From MGBC102946 sp022793145 (lineage in GTDB: Bacteria; Bacillota_I; Bacilli_A; RF39; UBA660): 64,000 nt of DNA. Made by a program: the position numbers and the translations under genes. Below the pieces are notes generated by a model. The model had not been told where the DNA came from. It saw only the letters and a program-made list of their open reading frames with translations, and did no database searches. Below are positions 15,490 to 24,995 of this stretch, piece after piece (positions within the stretch are counted from its first letter, which is position 1; each line of letters starts with the position of its first letter). Where the stretch lies: contig CANEDJ010000002.1 in assembly GCA_947426265.1 (NCBI GenBank), positions 1 through 64,000 on the forward strand, written 5' to 3'.

Positions 15490-18435
15490 GTGAAAAAATT
15501 GGCTAATTCAGTAATTATTGTTTTATTGTTACTTTGTTTTTTTGCACCATCTTTTCATACAAGCGCAGCTGCGGTTTATGAATTATATATAGAAAATGCA
15601 GAAGGCAATCATTTAGTACTGAGTGCAGGAAATTATAAAGAAGCTTACTTACTAGCTTTAGAGAAGGAAAAAGAGAATCCAAACAATAATGCTGTAATTT
15701 ATGCAGATGGGAGGGTTGTTTATGCAACCTATGCATTGGTAAACCTTAAAACAAAAGCGTCAATAGGAGAAAATACAAAGTATAAAATTGAATTTAATAA
15801 CTTAGATGGTTATGTCAACGGATATTATGGAGCAGATGCTGCCTTTTTAGGAACCAATGAAGATGGGACACAGGTTAGGTTTATGCAAGCAGGGGTAATT
15901 GGTTGGGTAAATTCAAGTGAAGTAGAAATTCTAAATATCAACAGTACTTCTTATACTTCTTTATATACATCTTCTTATAGTATGATATATACAGATGCAT
16001 GGGAATTAAGACATTATATTACTCTTGATGTTAGAAATTATAAATCTGTGACAAAATTGATGTTAGGACAAGAAAGACCAACAGGAATGGTCAATGAAAC
16101 AAATTATTTAAGTTATGATGGTCACTATTTTTATCCTGAGAGTTTAGATGGATTTCGCACAATGATTCGTGATTATAAATTAGGAGTTAGAACGAATTCC
16201 ATTAATCCAAATGATCCATATTATAATTATTATCAATTTTTATCACATCGTTCTATATCAAATTATACAAGTGCTCAGATAAAACAAGATTTAAGTGTTT
16301 ATACTTCAAAGCCAACTAGCTATCCAGCAAAGACCAATCAATCTCAATTATTTGGAGAAGAAATTTCCTTTGTTCAATATCAAAATGAATTTGGCGCAAA
16401 TGCAATTATGATGCTTGGAACAGCTAAAAACGAATCTGCAAATGGAACTTCTAATATCTCTATCAATAAAAATAATTTATTTGGTCATAGTGCATTCGAT
16501 TCTTCTCCAGGAGCAAGTGCAGATGGTTATGTAACAGTTGCACAAAGCATTTTCGCGCATTCTAAAAAATTTATTTCAGAAGGATATTTAGATCCTTGTG
16601 ATGGCTATGCAGTTAATGGCAATGGAACCAATGATAAATGTTTACGTGGAAGATATTATGGTGGGAATTTAGGAGATAAATCATCTGGTATGAATGTGAA
16701 ATATGCTTCAGATCCATATTGGGGTGAAAAGGCAGCTGCTAAGTATTATACGTTTGATAAAAAATATGGTTTACAGGACTATGGAAAATATAGTATTGGT
16801 ATAAAAACTTCTACAACAAGTTACCCAATTAAAGCAGAAGCAAACAATAGTAGTAAAACATTATATATGACAGGAAATTCTAATAGTTATGCGATGATTA
16901 TATTGGAAACAGTAACAGGAGAAGCAATAAATGGAAATAATACTTGGTATAAAATTCAATCGGATCCTACTTTGAATAGTGCAAGAACAGGTATTGTACA
17001 AGATCAAGGAGAATACAACTTTGAACATAATATTGCTTATATACATTCTTCTTATGTAGGATTTGTAAGAAATGGAAAATCAGGAAAAGCACGATATACA
17101 ATCAAATTTAATCCAAATGGAGGAAAATTTACTGACAATATTACAAGTACAAAAAGTTTAACAGTAGAAGAATATGTAATTCCAGAAATTAATAATCCAG
17201 TAAGAGATGGTTATATCTTTAAAGGTTGGGATAAAGAAATCGTGGGTGCTACAGAAAATGTAACATATAAAGCAGTCTGGGAACCAATTGTTACAACATA
17301 TAAAATTACATTTGATGCAGGACAAGGAAGTTTTAGTGATAAATCTAAAAAGAAAGAAATAGAAGTAAAGGCGGGGGAAATCCCAAGTATAGAAAATCCA
17401 AGCTTGGATGGATATACATTTACAGGTTGGAGTCCAAGCTTAAAAGAAGCCACTCAGAATGTAACTTATGTAGCACAGTATACAAAAAATGGAGAGATTC
17501 AATATAAAGAGACAGAAGGAGAGTTTTACTTTCACAATTTGAGTTCATCTGATAAAGGGCTTACCATTACTGGATATAGTACTATTAATGGAATATCTAT
17601 GAATAGTGGAAGTCAAGTAACTTATGAAATTGAATTTGAAAATATGAATACGAACGAAATCACATCTATTCCTTTAAATCGTATCATGAATCAAAATGAT
17701 ATGCCATTTATCGTTGGAAATATTAATGGAGTAGATGCTACATATTCTTGGTTTACAGGAACAATTTCATTGAGCGCCTTAAAAGCTGGTGATTATAGAG
17801 CTTATATTATTACAAAATCAGGAAATCTATATACAAAAAAATTAGTGAGAAATTTATTTGGCAAAAGTATGATAAGTAATTATACTTTAAATGGGAAGCA
17901 GATCTGGATTAGAAATAATTATTATTTAAAAACAGTTCCTATGGAATTCTTTATAAGAAACCAGGTAGTTGCTTCAAAAAATAATGATCCTCTTGATAAT
18001 ATGATGACTGGATATTCAAGTATCTCTTTTGAGGGGAATTCATTGAAAATAAGAGGATTCGCTCATAATGTAAACGGAAATTATGCAATTGGAGAAACTG
18101 TGACAAGAACTATGGTTTTAGAAAATATAGAAACTTATAAGACAATTAGCAATTCTATAGCGACAATAACGAATGGAGATTATTTAATTAGTCTTAGAGT
18201 TTCAGATGGATTTGATAAAACAAAAGCTTGGTTTGAAGGAACTATTGATATTAGTTCTTTAGAAAAAGGAACTTATGTTATTTATATTGCCAATTCAGCC
18301 AATATTAATGATTTTGCGGAATTGAATGATATATTTGGAAAAACAATAGGGGCCACTACAACAATAAATGGAAAAAATTATTCACTAAGAGTGAATACAG
18401 ACATACGATATAGGATTGAACTGATTGTAAAATAG
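15490..18435 (+). CDS. secreted cell-wall hydrolase with glucosaminidase and InlB B-repeat domains
   Basis: Exported protein of 981 residues starting at GTG (AAGGTGATA upstream). The signal peptide covers about residues 1-27 (VIIVLLLLCFFAPSF, then TSAAA). An SH3-like region follows, then a glucosaminidase/LytG-like domain at about 295-435 (NEFGANAIMMLGTAKNESA with a candidate catalytic Glu, NNLFGHSAFDSSPG, YWGEKAAAKYY). Two InlB B (Listeria-Bacteroides) repeats follow near 535-600 and 603-672, each with the DGYxFxGW motif. The C-terminal 300 residues hold two copies of an unrecognised repeat (ITGYSTINGISM and IRGFAHNVNGNY, each later with WFxGTI and FGK). No sortase motif or membrane anchor is visible, so it is released or held by the repeats. 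It is likely to cut peptidoglycan glycan strands. Confidence 0.8.
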   Translation: MKKLANSVIIVLLLLCFFAPSFHTSAAAVYELYIENAEGNHLVLSAGNYKEAYLLALEKEKENPNNNAVIYADGRVVYATYALVNLKTKASIGENTKYKIEFNNLDGYVNGYYGADAAFLGTNEDGTQVRFMQAGVIGWVNSSEVEILNINSTSYTSLYTSSYSMIYTDAWELRHYITLDVRNYKSVTKLMLGQERPTGMVNETNYLSYDGHYFYPESLDGFRTMIRDYKLGVRTNSINPNDPYYNYYQFLSHRSISNYTSAQIKQDLSVYTSKPTSYPAKTNQSQLFGEEISFVQYQNEFGANAIMMLGTAKNESANGTSNISINKNNLFGHSAFDSSPGASADGYVTVAQSIFAHSKKFISEGYLDPCDGYAVNGNGTNDKCLRGRYYGGNLGDKSSGMNVKYASDPYWGEKAAAKYYTFDKKYGLQDYGKYSIGIKTSTTSYPIKAEANNSSKTLYMTGNSNSYAMIILETVTGEAINGNNTWYKIQSDPTLNSARTGIVQDQGEYNFEHNIAYIHSSYVGFVRNGKSGKARYTIKFNPNGGKFTDNITSTKSLTVEEYVIPEINNPVRDGYIFKGWDKEIVGATENVTYKAVWEPIVTTYKITFDAGQGSFSDKSKKKEIEVKAGEIPSIENPSLDGYTFTGWSPSLKEATQNVTYVAQYTKNGEIQYKETEGEFYFHNLSSSDKGLTITGYSTINGISMNSGSQVTYEIEFENMNTNEITSIPLNRIMNQNDMPFIVGNINGVDATYSWFTGTISLSALKAGDYRAYIITKSGNLYTKKLVRNLFGKSMISNYTLNGKQIWIRNNYYLKTVPMEFFIRNQVVASKNNDPLDNMMTGYSSISFEGNSLKIRGFAHNVNGNYAIGETVTRTMVLENIETYKTISNSIATITNGDYLISLRVSDGFDKTKAWFEGTIDISSLEKGTYVIYIANSANINDFAELNDIFGKTIGATTTINGKNYSLRVNTDIRYRIELIVK

Positions 18436-18440
18436 AGTAT

Positions 18441-18484
18441 AAAAAATAAGTTAGAGATTATTTCTTCTAACTTATTTTTTTTGA
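18441..18484. terminator. bidirectional terminator
   Basis: AAAAAATAAGTTAGA and TCTAACTTATTTTTTT form a stem flanked by A and T tracts on both sides, serving the wall-hydrolase gene and the convergent PASTA gene. Confidence 0.85.
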
Positions 18485-18501
18485 ATGAATTTTGATTTTC
18501 T

Positions 18502-20460
18502 TTATTCAACTACATAAATAGTATATGTCTTACAACTAACAATAGGAGTTCCATTATTAGTAGGAGAAGATGGATGAATTAATCCTGAATTAATACTATT
18601 GTGATCTTTGGTGACTATATTGAATATTGCACCAGGATAAGCAGATGCCAATTTTGATTTTAAACTTGAAATTGTCTTACTTGAATTTCCAGGGCTAAGC
18701 CATCCTTCTTGAATATTTAAATTTCCTAATGATTTTTCAGTACATGTTGGAGTAGTTGGTTTATTTGTAGAATTAGAACCATTTCCAGAAGGTTTCGGAC
18801 CATTGCTAACTGTTAATACAACTGTTGTGCCATCAATAACTTTTGATCCAGAGCTCATGCTTTGATTGAATATAATACCTTTGGTTTTGCTACTGTAGAC
18901 ATAGGACATTTTACAAGTAATTCCTAAGTTATTACAAGTCGTTTGTGCTTTGCTCGCACTCATTCCAATAAAACTAGGGAGTTCTATAGAAGCACCTAAA
19001 GATATAACAACTTTAAATTCATCACCTGGATTAATTTCTTCGCCTGGTTTTTTAGAAATACTGATAAATTTTCCTTTTTCAACTGTTTCGCTAAATTCTG
19101 ATTCTTCATTTAAGGTTAGTTTATTTTCGTTTGCAAAGTTACGAAGAGCTATAATATCACCATCTGCAATAGTAATCATTTTTAAAGTACCCTTAGAAGT
19201 GATAATATGAATTCTGGCATTTTCTTCTAATGTATCTCCTTCTTTAACACTAACTCTAATAATTTCACCAGCTTTAATTTCGCTATTGTATTCACTTTCA
19301 TAAATAATGACTAATTTATTTTTTATTGCCCATTCTGTAATTTCATCTAATGACATTTTCATTAAATCAGGAGCAATAATTTTTGGACCTTTTGAAATAA
19401 TAATTTGTACAGTAGTTTCCTTTTGGTTGATTAATGTACCACTATCTGGGGTTGTAGAAATAACATTTCCTGCTTTGATATCATTGCTGAATTCATAGGA
19501 AATTTCATATCTAATTCCGTTTCTTTTTAACCATAAAATAGCATCAAATTCTTCTAAATTGGCTAAATCTTTTAAATTAACTGGTTTTAAATCTGCCTCA
19601 TTTCCTAATGAGAATGTAATGTTAATTTCTTCATTTCTTCTAACTTCACCAGATTTATTTTGCTCAAATGCAACATCTTTTTCGATTGCTTCATTAAACT
19701 GATATTCTATATTTACATTATTTAATTTTAATTCTTTAATTTTTAAAACCACATCATCTATATTCCAGCCAATCATATTGGGAATGCTAACAATAGATTC
19801 ATAATTAGGCCCGTTAGAAACAACAACTTCTAAAGATTTTATTTCTTTTACTAAAGTATTAGCGGGAATGCTTTGACTAATAACGTGATCACTTTCTATA
19901 GAATCGCTATATTCATAAGTTTGCTCTAAAGTTATCTTATTTTTATTAGCCCATTTTACAACTTCATTGATACTAACATTACTAAAGTCTCCAACGGTTT
20001 TTAAAGTGGGCAATGTAAGAATGTTAGAAGTAACAAGAAATTGAAATCCAGTATATAAAGTAATTAATACGATACCAAATAGTTCCAATTTTTTTTGAAT
20101 TTTTTGATTTGTTGTAAAACCAGTTAGAACCATAAAAGAACTAATTAGTAATAAACATGTACTTGTAATAATTAAATAGGGTTGATTTACTTGATCAGTA
20201 GATTTTACGATTGTATATATTAGAAAGCTTAAACTAGATACAAGTGCAATAAAAGAGATGACTGTAAGTAAAGTACGAGGCTTTTGCTGTCCAGCTTTTA
20301 TTTTCTCTTTAGACCCCTTCGACTTTTTTTGTTCTTTTTTCTGGACTTCTTTTTTCTTAGAATCCTTTCTTTCTTTTTTTTCACTTTTTAAGCTTTCTTC
20401 GTCTTCTTTTAAAGCACTTAATAAGTCTAATTTTTCTTTTAATCTCTCATTTTCATTCAT
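18502..20460 (-). CDS. PASTA-repeat membrane protein without a kinase domain
   Basis: 652 residues. A Lys/Glu-rich cytoplasmic N terminus (1-60) is followed by three membrane helices (about 63-86, 93-115, 125-146), then about six PASTA-like repeats outside the cell from about residue 152 to 575. These are marked by recurring SNGP, SKGP or SLG ends and PNMIG/PSFIG starts. A 75-residue C-terminal domain with two cysteines follows. PASTA repeats bind muropeptides and usually belong to PknB/StkP kinases or PBPs; there is no kinase or transpeptidase here. It is the only clear minus-strand gene in the window, convergent with a wall hydrolase and divergent from a surface-glycan operon. A wall-sensing or scaffolding role is inferred. 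Confidence 0.8.
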   Translation of the reverse strand: MNENERLKEKLDLLSALKEDEESLKSEKKERKDSKKKEVQKKEQKKSKGSKEKIKAGQQKPRTLLTVISFIALVSSLSFLIYTIVKSTDQVNQPYLIITSTCLLLISSFMVLTGFTTNQKIQKKLELFGIVLITLYTGFQFLVTSNILTLPTLKTVGDFSNVSINEVVKWANKNKITLEQTYEYSDSIESDHVISQSIPANTLVKEIKSLEVVVSNGPNYESIVSIPNMIGWNIDDVVLKIKELKLNNVNIEYQFNEAIEKDVAFEQNKSGEVRRNEEINITFSLGNEADLKPVNLKDLANLEEFDAILWLKRNGIRYEISYEFSNDIKAGNVISTTPDSGTLINQKETTVQIIISKGPKIIAPDLMKMSLDEITEWAIKNKLVIIYESEYNSEIKAGEIIRVSVKEGDTLEENARIHIITSKGTLKMITIADGDIIALRNFANENKLTLNEESEFSETVEKGKFISISKKPGEEINPGDEFKVVISLGASIELPSFIGMSASKAQTTCNNLGITCKMSYVYSSKTKGIIFNQSMSSGSKVIDGTTVVLTVSNGPKPSGNGSNSTNKPTTPTCTEKSLGNLNIQEGWLSPGNSSKTISSLKSKLASAYPGAIFNIVTKDHNSINSGLIHPSSPTNNGTPIVSCKTYTIYVVE

Positions 20461-20477
20461 ATTATCACCTAATATAC

Positions 20478-20483
20478 ATTATA
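20478..20483 (-). promoter_or_regulatory. -10 element of the PASTA gene
   Basis: TATAAT on the minus strand in GCGGTATAATG, 18 bases before the start codon; AGGTGA precedes the ATG. The 184-base divergent region also holds the promoter of the glycan operon on the other strand. Confidence 0.6.
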
Positions 20484-20597
20484 CCGCATTTTAATAAATA
20501 TGAAAACGGATGAATACGTTTTTTGTTTATAGTTTACAATTGGAAATTATAGAAATAACAAAAAAAAGAAGATAAGGTGGTAATATGTGTCAAATTT

Positions 20598-20606
20598 TGC
20601 TATAAT
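20598..20606 (+). promoter_or_regulatory. extended -10 promoter of the surface-glycan operon
   Basis: TGCTATAAT, 38 bases before the first start codon; AGGTGAAC serves as ribosome site. No other clear promoter or terminator is seen until 33.7 kb, so the cluster is probably one transcript. Confidence 0.6.
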
Positions 20607-20644
20607 TGTAATAGAACAAAGAAAATAATGTAGGTGAACAGTTA

Positions 20645-23600
20645 ATGAGAAAACAATTATCAATGAAAAACTTTATTACAGGAATTATTCCATATTTTGT
20701 TTTAGCAATCCTTGGATTTGTACGAGTGGATTTTTTTGTAGATAATCTTGGGGATGAAATTTATGCAATTAATCAATTGTTTTTTCAAATATTTGCTTAT
20801 ATTTCTTTGGTAGAAGCAGGTATTGGACCTCTTATTACGCAACAATATTATAAATTCTTTGCAGATCAAGACCATAAATCTATTAGTGGACTTTATACAA
20901 CCTCAAAGAAAATGTTACAAAAAATTTCAATTGCTATTTTAATAATTGGGTTTATCGTTTCTTTATTTTTAAAATTTTTGACAAATAATAACTTAGCGCT
21001 TGGATATATGCAAATTGTATTTATGATATTCTTATTTCGCAGCATTTTGGAATACCTAATGCTTTCTCCGCGATTGGTATTACAAGCAGATCAAAGAATT
21101 TATAAAATTAATGTGTTATTGAATGCTTATAAAGTAATAGAAATTATTGTAGAAATTACACTGTTACAATGTGGAATTGATTATTTAGTTATTTTGTTAT
21201 CTTCTATTGTAGTAAGATTCTTGTCTTATTACTATACTAATCGTAAAATCTTTAAAGAGTATCCTTGGTTAACTGTGGTAAATAAAAATGAAGTGGTAAA
21301 ATTAAAAAATTCAACTAGTGTTTTATGGCATAAATTGGCAGATGCCATTTATAATAATACGGATATTTTATTAATATCTGCTAAGTTGGAACCAATAAGT
21401 GTTGTTATTTATTCTGCTTATAAGTATATTGTAAAATTTATTGTAGATGGAGTTTATATCTTATCAAATGCTTTGACAGCAAGTTTTGGAAATGTAGTTT
21501 ATAAAAGCAAGAAAGCGGACAAACATCTGATATTTGAAGAAATGAATATGGCCTTTTTAGCGGCAGCTAGCTTTTTTACGATTACTGTTTATGTATTAAG
21601 TCATACTTTTGTGTCTTTGTGGTTAGGCCCAAATAAGTTAATGGATAATTTAGCTTTTATTTTTATGATAATAGTATTATTCAACGATATTGCTAGAAGA
21701 CCATTTCTTATTTGTAGGGATGCTAATGGATTGTTTAAAGAAACACAATTGATTACAATTGTAGAATCCTTTTTAAATTTAATATTATCAATAGTACTAG
21801 TTTTTAAATATGGTGTAGTTGGAGTTTTATTTGCAACAGCTTTTTCAACACTTGCCACAAGTTTTTGGTTTTATCCACGTTATATTTATAAACAGGCATT
21901 TTATATGGATTCAAAGCAATACTTTCTCAAATACTTTACTTGTGTAATAATAACCATAATAGGATGTTTTGTTGGAAGACATTTGTTTGAAATTTTACCC
22001 TCTTCTGGTTATGTTAGTTGGATTTTCAGCGCTGTTGTTATTTGTCTATTAGCAATTGTTTTGATTGCTATAACATTTATAATATGTTTTAAAGATTTTC
22101 GCAGATTGTTATATAAAGCAAAATTATTGTTGGAGGAGATGAAAATAATGGAAAGATTGAAAAATATGAAGAAGATGATGATTGATAAAGAAGTTCTTAT
22201 AAAATTATTGATGTTCTTTTTAATGTTACAACCTGTTTTAGATATTTATATATTATTTGAACCTACAGTTGTTTCATTTTTTCACTTTTCTCCAACGACA
22301 ATTATAAGAATCCTTTTTGTTGGGCTATTGCTTTTAATGTTAGGATTTACATTAAAATATTCAAAAAAATATTTTTTGATGTTGGGATATATATTTTTGG
22401 TTGTTTTATATGCAATATTTCATCATTTGAATGCGATGCAGTTTCAATCTAATGTGCCAGGGAATTTTGGTTATTCTTTTACGTCAGAAATTTTCTATAT
22501 TATTCGAATGTTATTGCCACTTATTATGATTATAATATCCTATCATGTAAAATTTAGTGAGAAGCGAATGCAAACAGTAATTCAAACTTTAATACTTCTT
22601 ATTTCTGGAAGCATTGTTATAACTAATCTTTTTTCTATATCTTTAGCTTCTTATACAAAAACATCAATAGCAGCGAATATATTTACATGGTTTACTGATC
22701 AATATGAAAAATATAATTATTTACAATTGGCATCAAGAGGTTTTTTTGTGTCAGCAAATCGTATTTCAGCATTAGAACTTCTATTGACACCAATTTGGTT
22801 ATTTTTCTTTATTAAAAAACCTACCAAAAAAAACATAGTTATTACTATTATACACATTATTGCAATGCTTATGCTTGGAACAAAAGTTGCAACTTTGGGA
22901 ATAATTTTGTTATTAATCTTATCGTTTTTAATATATTGCTATTGTTGCTTTATACAAAAAGAATTTGAATTTTCTAAAAAAATTTTATATTCATTTATTA
23001 TGTTTGTAATCATTTGGAGCTCTATATTTCCGCTATCGCCTGCAATGAATCGAAATAATATTGATAATAATAGAGAACAAAATTCTGAAACGATGGTAAC
23101 TTGCAAAAAAATGAAGCAAATACCGTTAGGTCAGATAAAATATGAAGATCCTTTAATTGAATATGAAACTGATGATCTTACGAAATGCTCATTAAATAAG
23201 GATTTAGAAAAGCAAAAATTGGAATTAGTAGAAAGAAATTTAGCATTTCTTTCAAAAGAAGAAGAAAAAGTAGAATATTTAAAATCTTTTATAGAAGTAG
23301 AATATGAGAATTTCAATATAAAGACGGAGTTTCTTTTTGAATCTTATCCGTATCAATATAACCCTTATTTTTGGTATGATATTATGAAAGAACCTTTAAT
23401 GGTGCGAACTAATTTTAGAATTTTAGAGGAACGAATGCTTTCCAATATAAAAAAACAAAATAATAATTACTATGATAATTATTTTGGCATTACATTTACT
23501 AGAATGAGTAATATTTTTGATTTAGAAAGAGATTTCATTTCACACTATTATACATTAGGATGGTGCGGGTTAATTTTATTGTTATTCCCTTATTTGATAA

Positions 23601-24985
23601 TTGTGGTGTTTGGAATTATTTTAATGTTATTTCAATTTAAAGAAAAAATTAATTTTTATAATATAATGCTATTATTTTCGATTGGAATTACATTATTTGC
23701 TGCATATTATAGTGGAAATATAATGGATGGTTTAATTGTTACCTTGATTTTAGGATTTATTATTGGACAATTTGTACAATGTGTATATAGGAGGAATAAA
23801 ACAATGAATGAAAAGAAAAAAATATCCATTATTATGCCAACTTATAATGATGCAAAAAGTATTTGTGAAACACTAGATTCTGTCATAGAACAAACTTATC
23901 AAAATTGGGAATTAATTATTGTTGATGATGGTTCAAAGGATGAAACAAGATCAGTGATAAAAAGTTATAAAAAAGCCCACAAAAATGATAATAGAATTCA
24001 ATATGTATACCAAAAAAACACAGATCAATTAAAGGCTATTATACATGGAATGGATTACATAAGCGGAGATTATATTTATATTCTTCATTCTGATGACTTG
24101 CTAGCAACAAAAATGGTATTTGAAAGGGCAGTTCAATACTTAGAAAAGTATACAGAAGTTGATGCTATAATAGGAGATTTGATTGTAATTGATGAAAATA
24201 GTAAAATAACAGGAAGGCAAGAAGTATTATCATACTTAAAAAAAGAAAAAACTCCAGCAATTCAGCTACTTTGGCTTGGAAGAAATTTATATGTTGATTT
24301 TGCTTTTCATAGAAAAAAATTTTTTTTTGAAAATGTAAAAGAAAATTATTTAACTTGGAATACTCCTTTTTGGTTAAACACCTCTGATTCTTTATCTATG
24401 CTAAATGTAAAAAAAGTTGATTTTGAATTTATTAAATATAGGGTCCATAGTGGCAATTATATCAATAATGATATTGGCAAATTAAATGTTATAAATGGAG
24501 AACTAAGAACGGTTACTCGTTTAATGAAATATTATGACATTCCAAATTATAAAAAACAATTTTATATTTTTCGTATTTTCAATCGATTAAATTTTTTACA
24601 GATTTATAAGCCTCTATATAAAAAACGAGAATTTACAAATAAAGCAGAAGTTTTGGATTTTATAATTCGAAAGAGATTTTCAAATGGATATAATGATAAT
24701 TGTTTTTTAAAAAGTCTTGTAAGTTTTTATGAAAATTTTCATTCAAGAAAAATATATTTTAAAGATATTTATAATAATGAAATTATATATAAGGGAAATG
24801 AAATGAGGCAATTTAACAAAGAATTAATAGATAATAAATTACCAAATCTATATTTATCTATATTCAAAGAAATGCAAGTTGGCTTTGATGAGATTATAGT
24901 GAAGACTGAAGAGGAAAAAGAAAAAGCGATTAATTTAACAAAATTTTTATGTATTTATCCATTTGTAAAAGTTACGAAGAAGTAG
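20645..24985 (+). CDS. fused Wzx-like flippase / polymerase-ligase-like protein / GT2 glycosyltransferase
   Basis: A single frame of 1446 codons encodes three proteins normally made from separate genes. Residues 1 to about 495 form a polysaccharide flippase of the MATE/Wzx type with many membrane helices. About 500-1050 is a polytopic O-antigen polymerase/ligase-like protein with an extracellular loop of about 160 residues (roughly 800-965). Residues 1054-1446 form a GT-A family 2 glycosyltransferase (IMPTYNDAKS, IIVDDGSKDETR, LHSDDLLA). At each junction a good ribosome site and an in-frame ATG remain (22132-22150 and 23789-23806), so three separate products could also be made. Together these parts would flip lipid-linked repeat units, join or transfer them, and add a sugar. 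Whether the fusion is real or created by two compensating sequence errors cannot be told from here. Confidence 0.8.
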   Translation: MRKQLSMKNFITGIIPYFVLAILGFVRVDFFVDNLGDEIYAINQLFFQIFAYISLVEAGIGPLITQQYYKFFADQDHKSISGLYTTSKKMLQKISIAILIIGFIVSLFLKFLTNNNLALGYMQIVFMIFLFRSILEYLMLSPRLVLQADQRIYKINVLLNAYKVIEIIVEITLLQCGIDYLVILLSSIVVRFLSYYYTNRKIFKEYPWLTVVNKNEVVKLKNSTSVLWHKLADAIYNNTDILLISAKLEPISVVIYSAYKYIVKFIVDGVYILSNALTASFGNVVYKSKKADKHLIFEEMNMAFLAAASFFTITVYVLSHTFVSLWLGPNKLMDNLAFIFMIIVLFNDIARRPFLICRDANGLFKETQLITIVESFLNLILSIVLVFKYGVVGVLFATAFSTLATSFWFYPRYIYKQAFYMDSKQYFLKYFTCVIITIIGCFVGRHLFEILPSSGYVSWIFSAVVICLLAIVLIAITFIICFKDFRRLLYKAKLLLEEMKIMERLKNMKKMMIDKEVLIKLLMFFLMLQPVLDIYILFEPTVVSFFHFSPTTIIRILFVGLLLLMLGFTLKYSKKYFLMLGYIFLVVLYAIFHHLNAMQFQSNVPGNFGYSFTSEIFYIIRMLLPLIMIIISYHVKFSEKRMQTVIQTLILLISGSIVITNLFSISLASYTKTSIAANIFTWFTDQYEKYNYLQLASRGFFVSANRISALELLLTPIWLFFFIKKPTKKNIVITIIHIIAMLMLGTKVATLGIILLLILSFLIYCYCCFIQKEFEFSKKILYSFIMFVIIWSSIFPLSPAMNRNNIDNNREQNSETMVTCKKMKQIPLGQIKYEDPLIEYETDDLTKCSLNKDLEKQKLELVERNLAFLSKEEEKVEYLKSFIEVEYENFNIKTEFLFESYPYQYNPYFWYDIMKEPLMVRTNFRILEERMLSNIKKQNNNYYDNYFGITFTRMSNIFDLERDFISHYYTLGWCGLILLLFPYLIIVVFGIILMLFQFKEKINFYNIMLLFSIGITLFAAYYSGNIMDGLIVTLILGFIIGQFVQCVYRRNKTMNEKKKISIIMPTYNDAKSICETLDSVIEQTYQNWELIIVDDGSKDETRSVIKSYKKAHKNDNRIQYVYQKNTDQLKAIIHGMDYISGDYIYILHSDDLLATKMVFERAVQYLEKYTEVDAIIGDLIVIDENSKITGRQEVLSYLKKEKTPAIQLLWLGRNLYVDFAFHRKKFFFENVKENYLTWNTPFWLNTSDSLSMLNVKKVDFEFIKYRVHSGNYINNDIGKLNVINGELRTVTRLMKYYDIPNYKKQFYIFRIFNRLNFLQIYKPLYKKREFTNKAEVLDFIIRKRFSNGYNDNCFLKSLVSFYENFHSRKIYFKDIYNNEIIYKGNEMRQFNKELIDNKLPNLYLSIFKEMQVGFDEIIVKTEEEKEKAINLTKFLCIYPFVKVTKK
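22132..22150 (+). promoter_or_regulatory. internal ribosome-binding site and start at flippase/polymerase junction
   Basis: GGAGGAG, nine bases, then ATG (22148), in frame with the long reading frame. A second in-frame ATG overlaps at 22139. A TAA overlapping the ATG as TAATG lies in another frame, which is what an ancestral stop-start junction would look like after a frame-changing indel. Confidence 0.6.
23789..23806 (+). promoter_or_regulatory. internal ribosome-binding site and start at polymerase/GT2 junction
   Basis: AGGAGG, nine bases, then ATG (23804), in frame. The SD is read through as two arginines. TAG and TAA stops lie close by in another frame. Confidence 0.65.
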
Positions 24986-24995
24986 GAGGAAAAAT

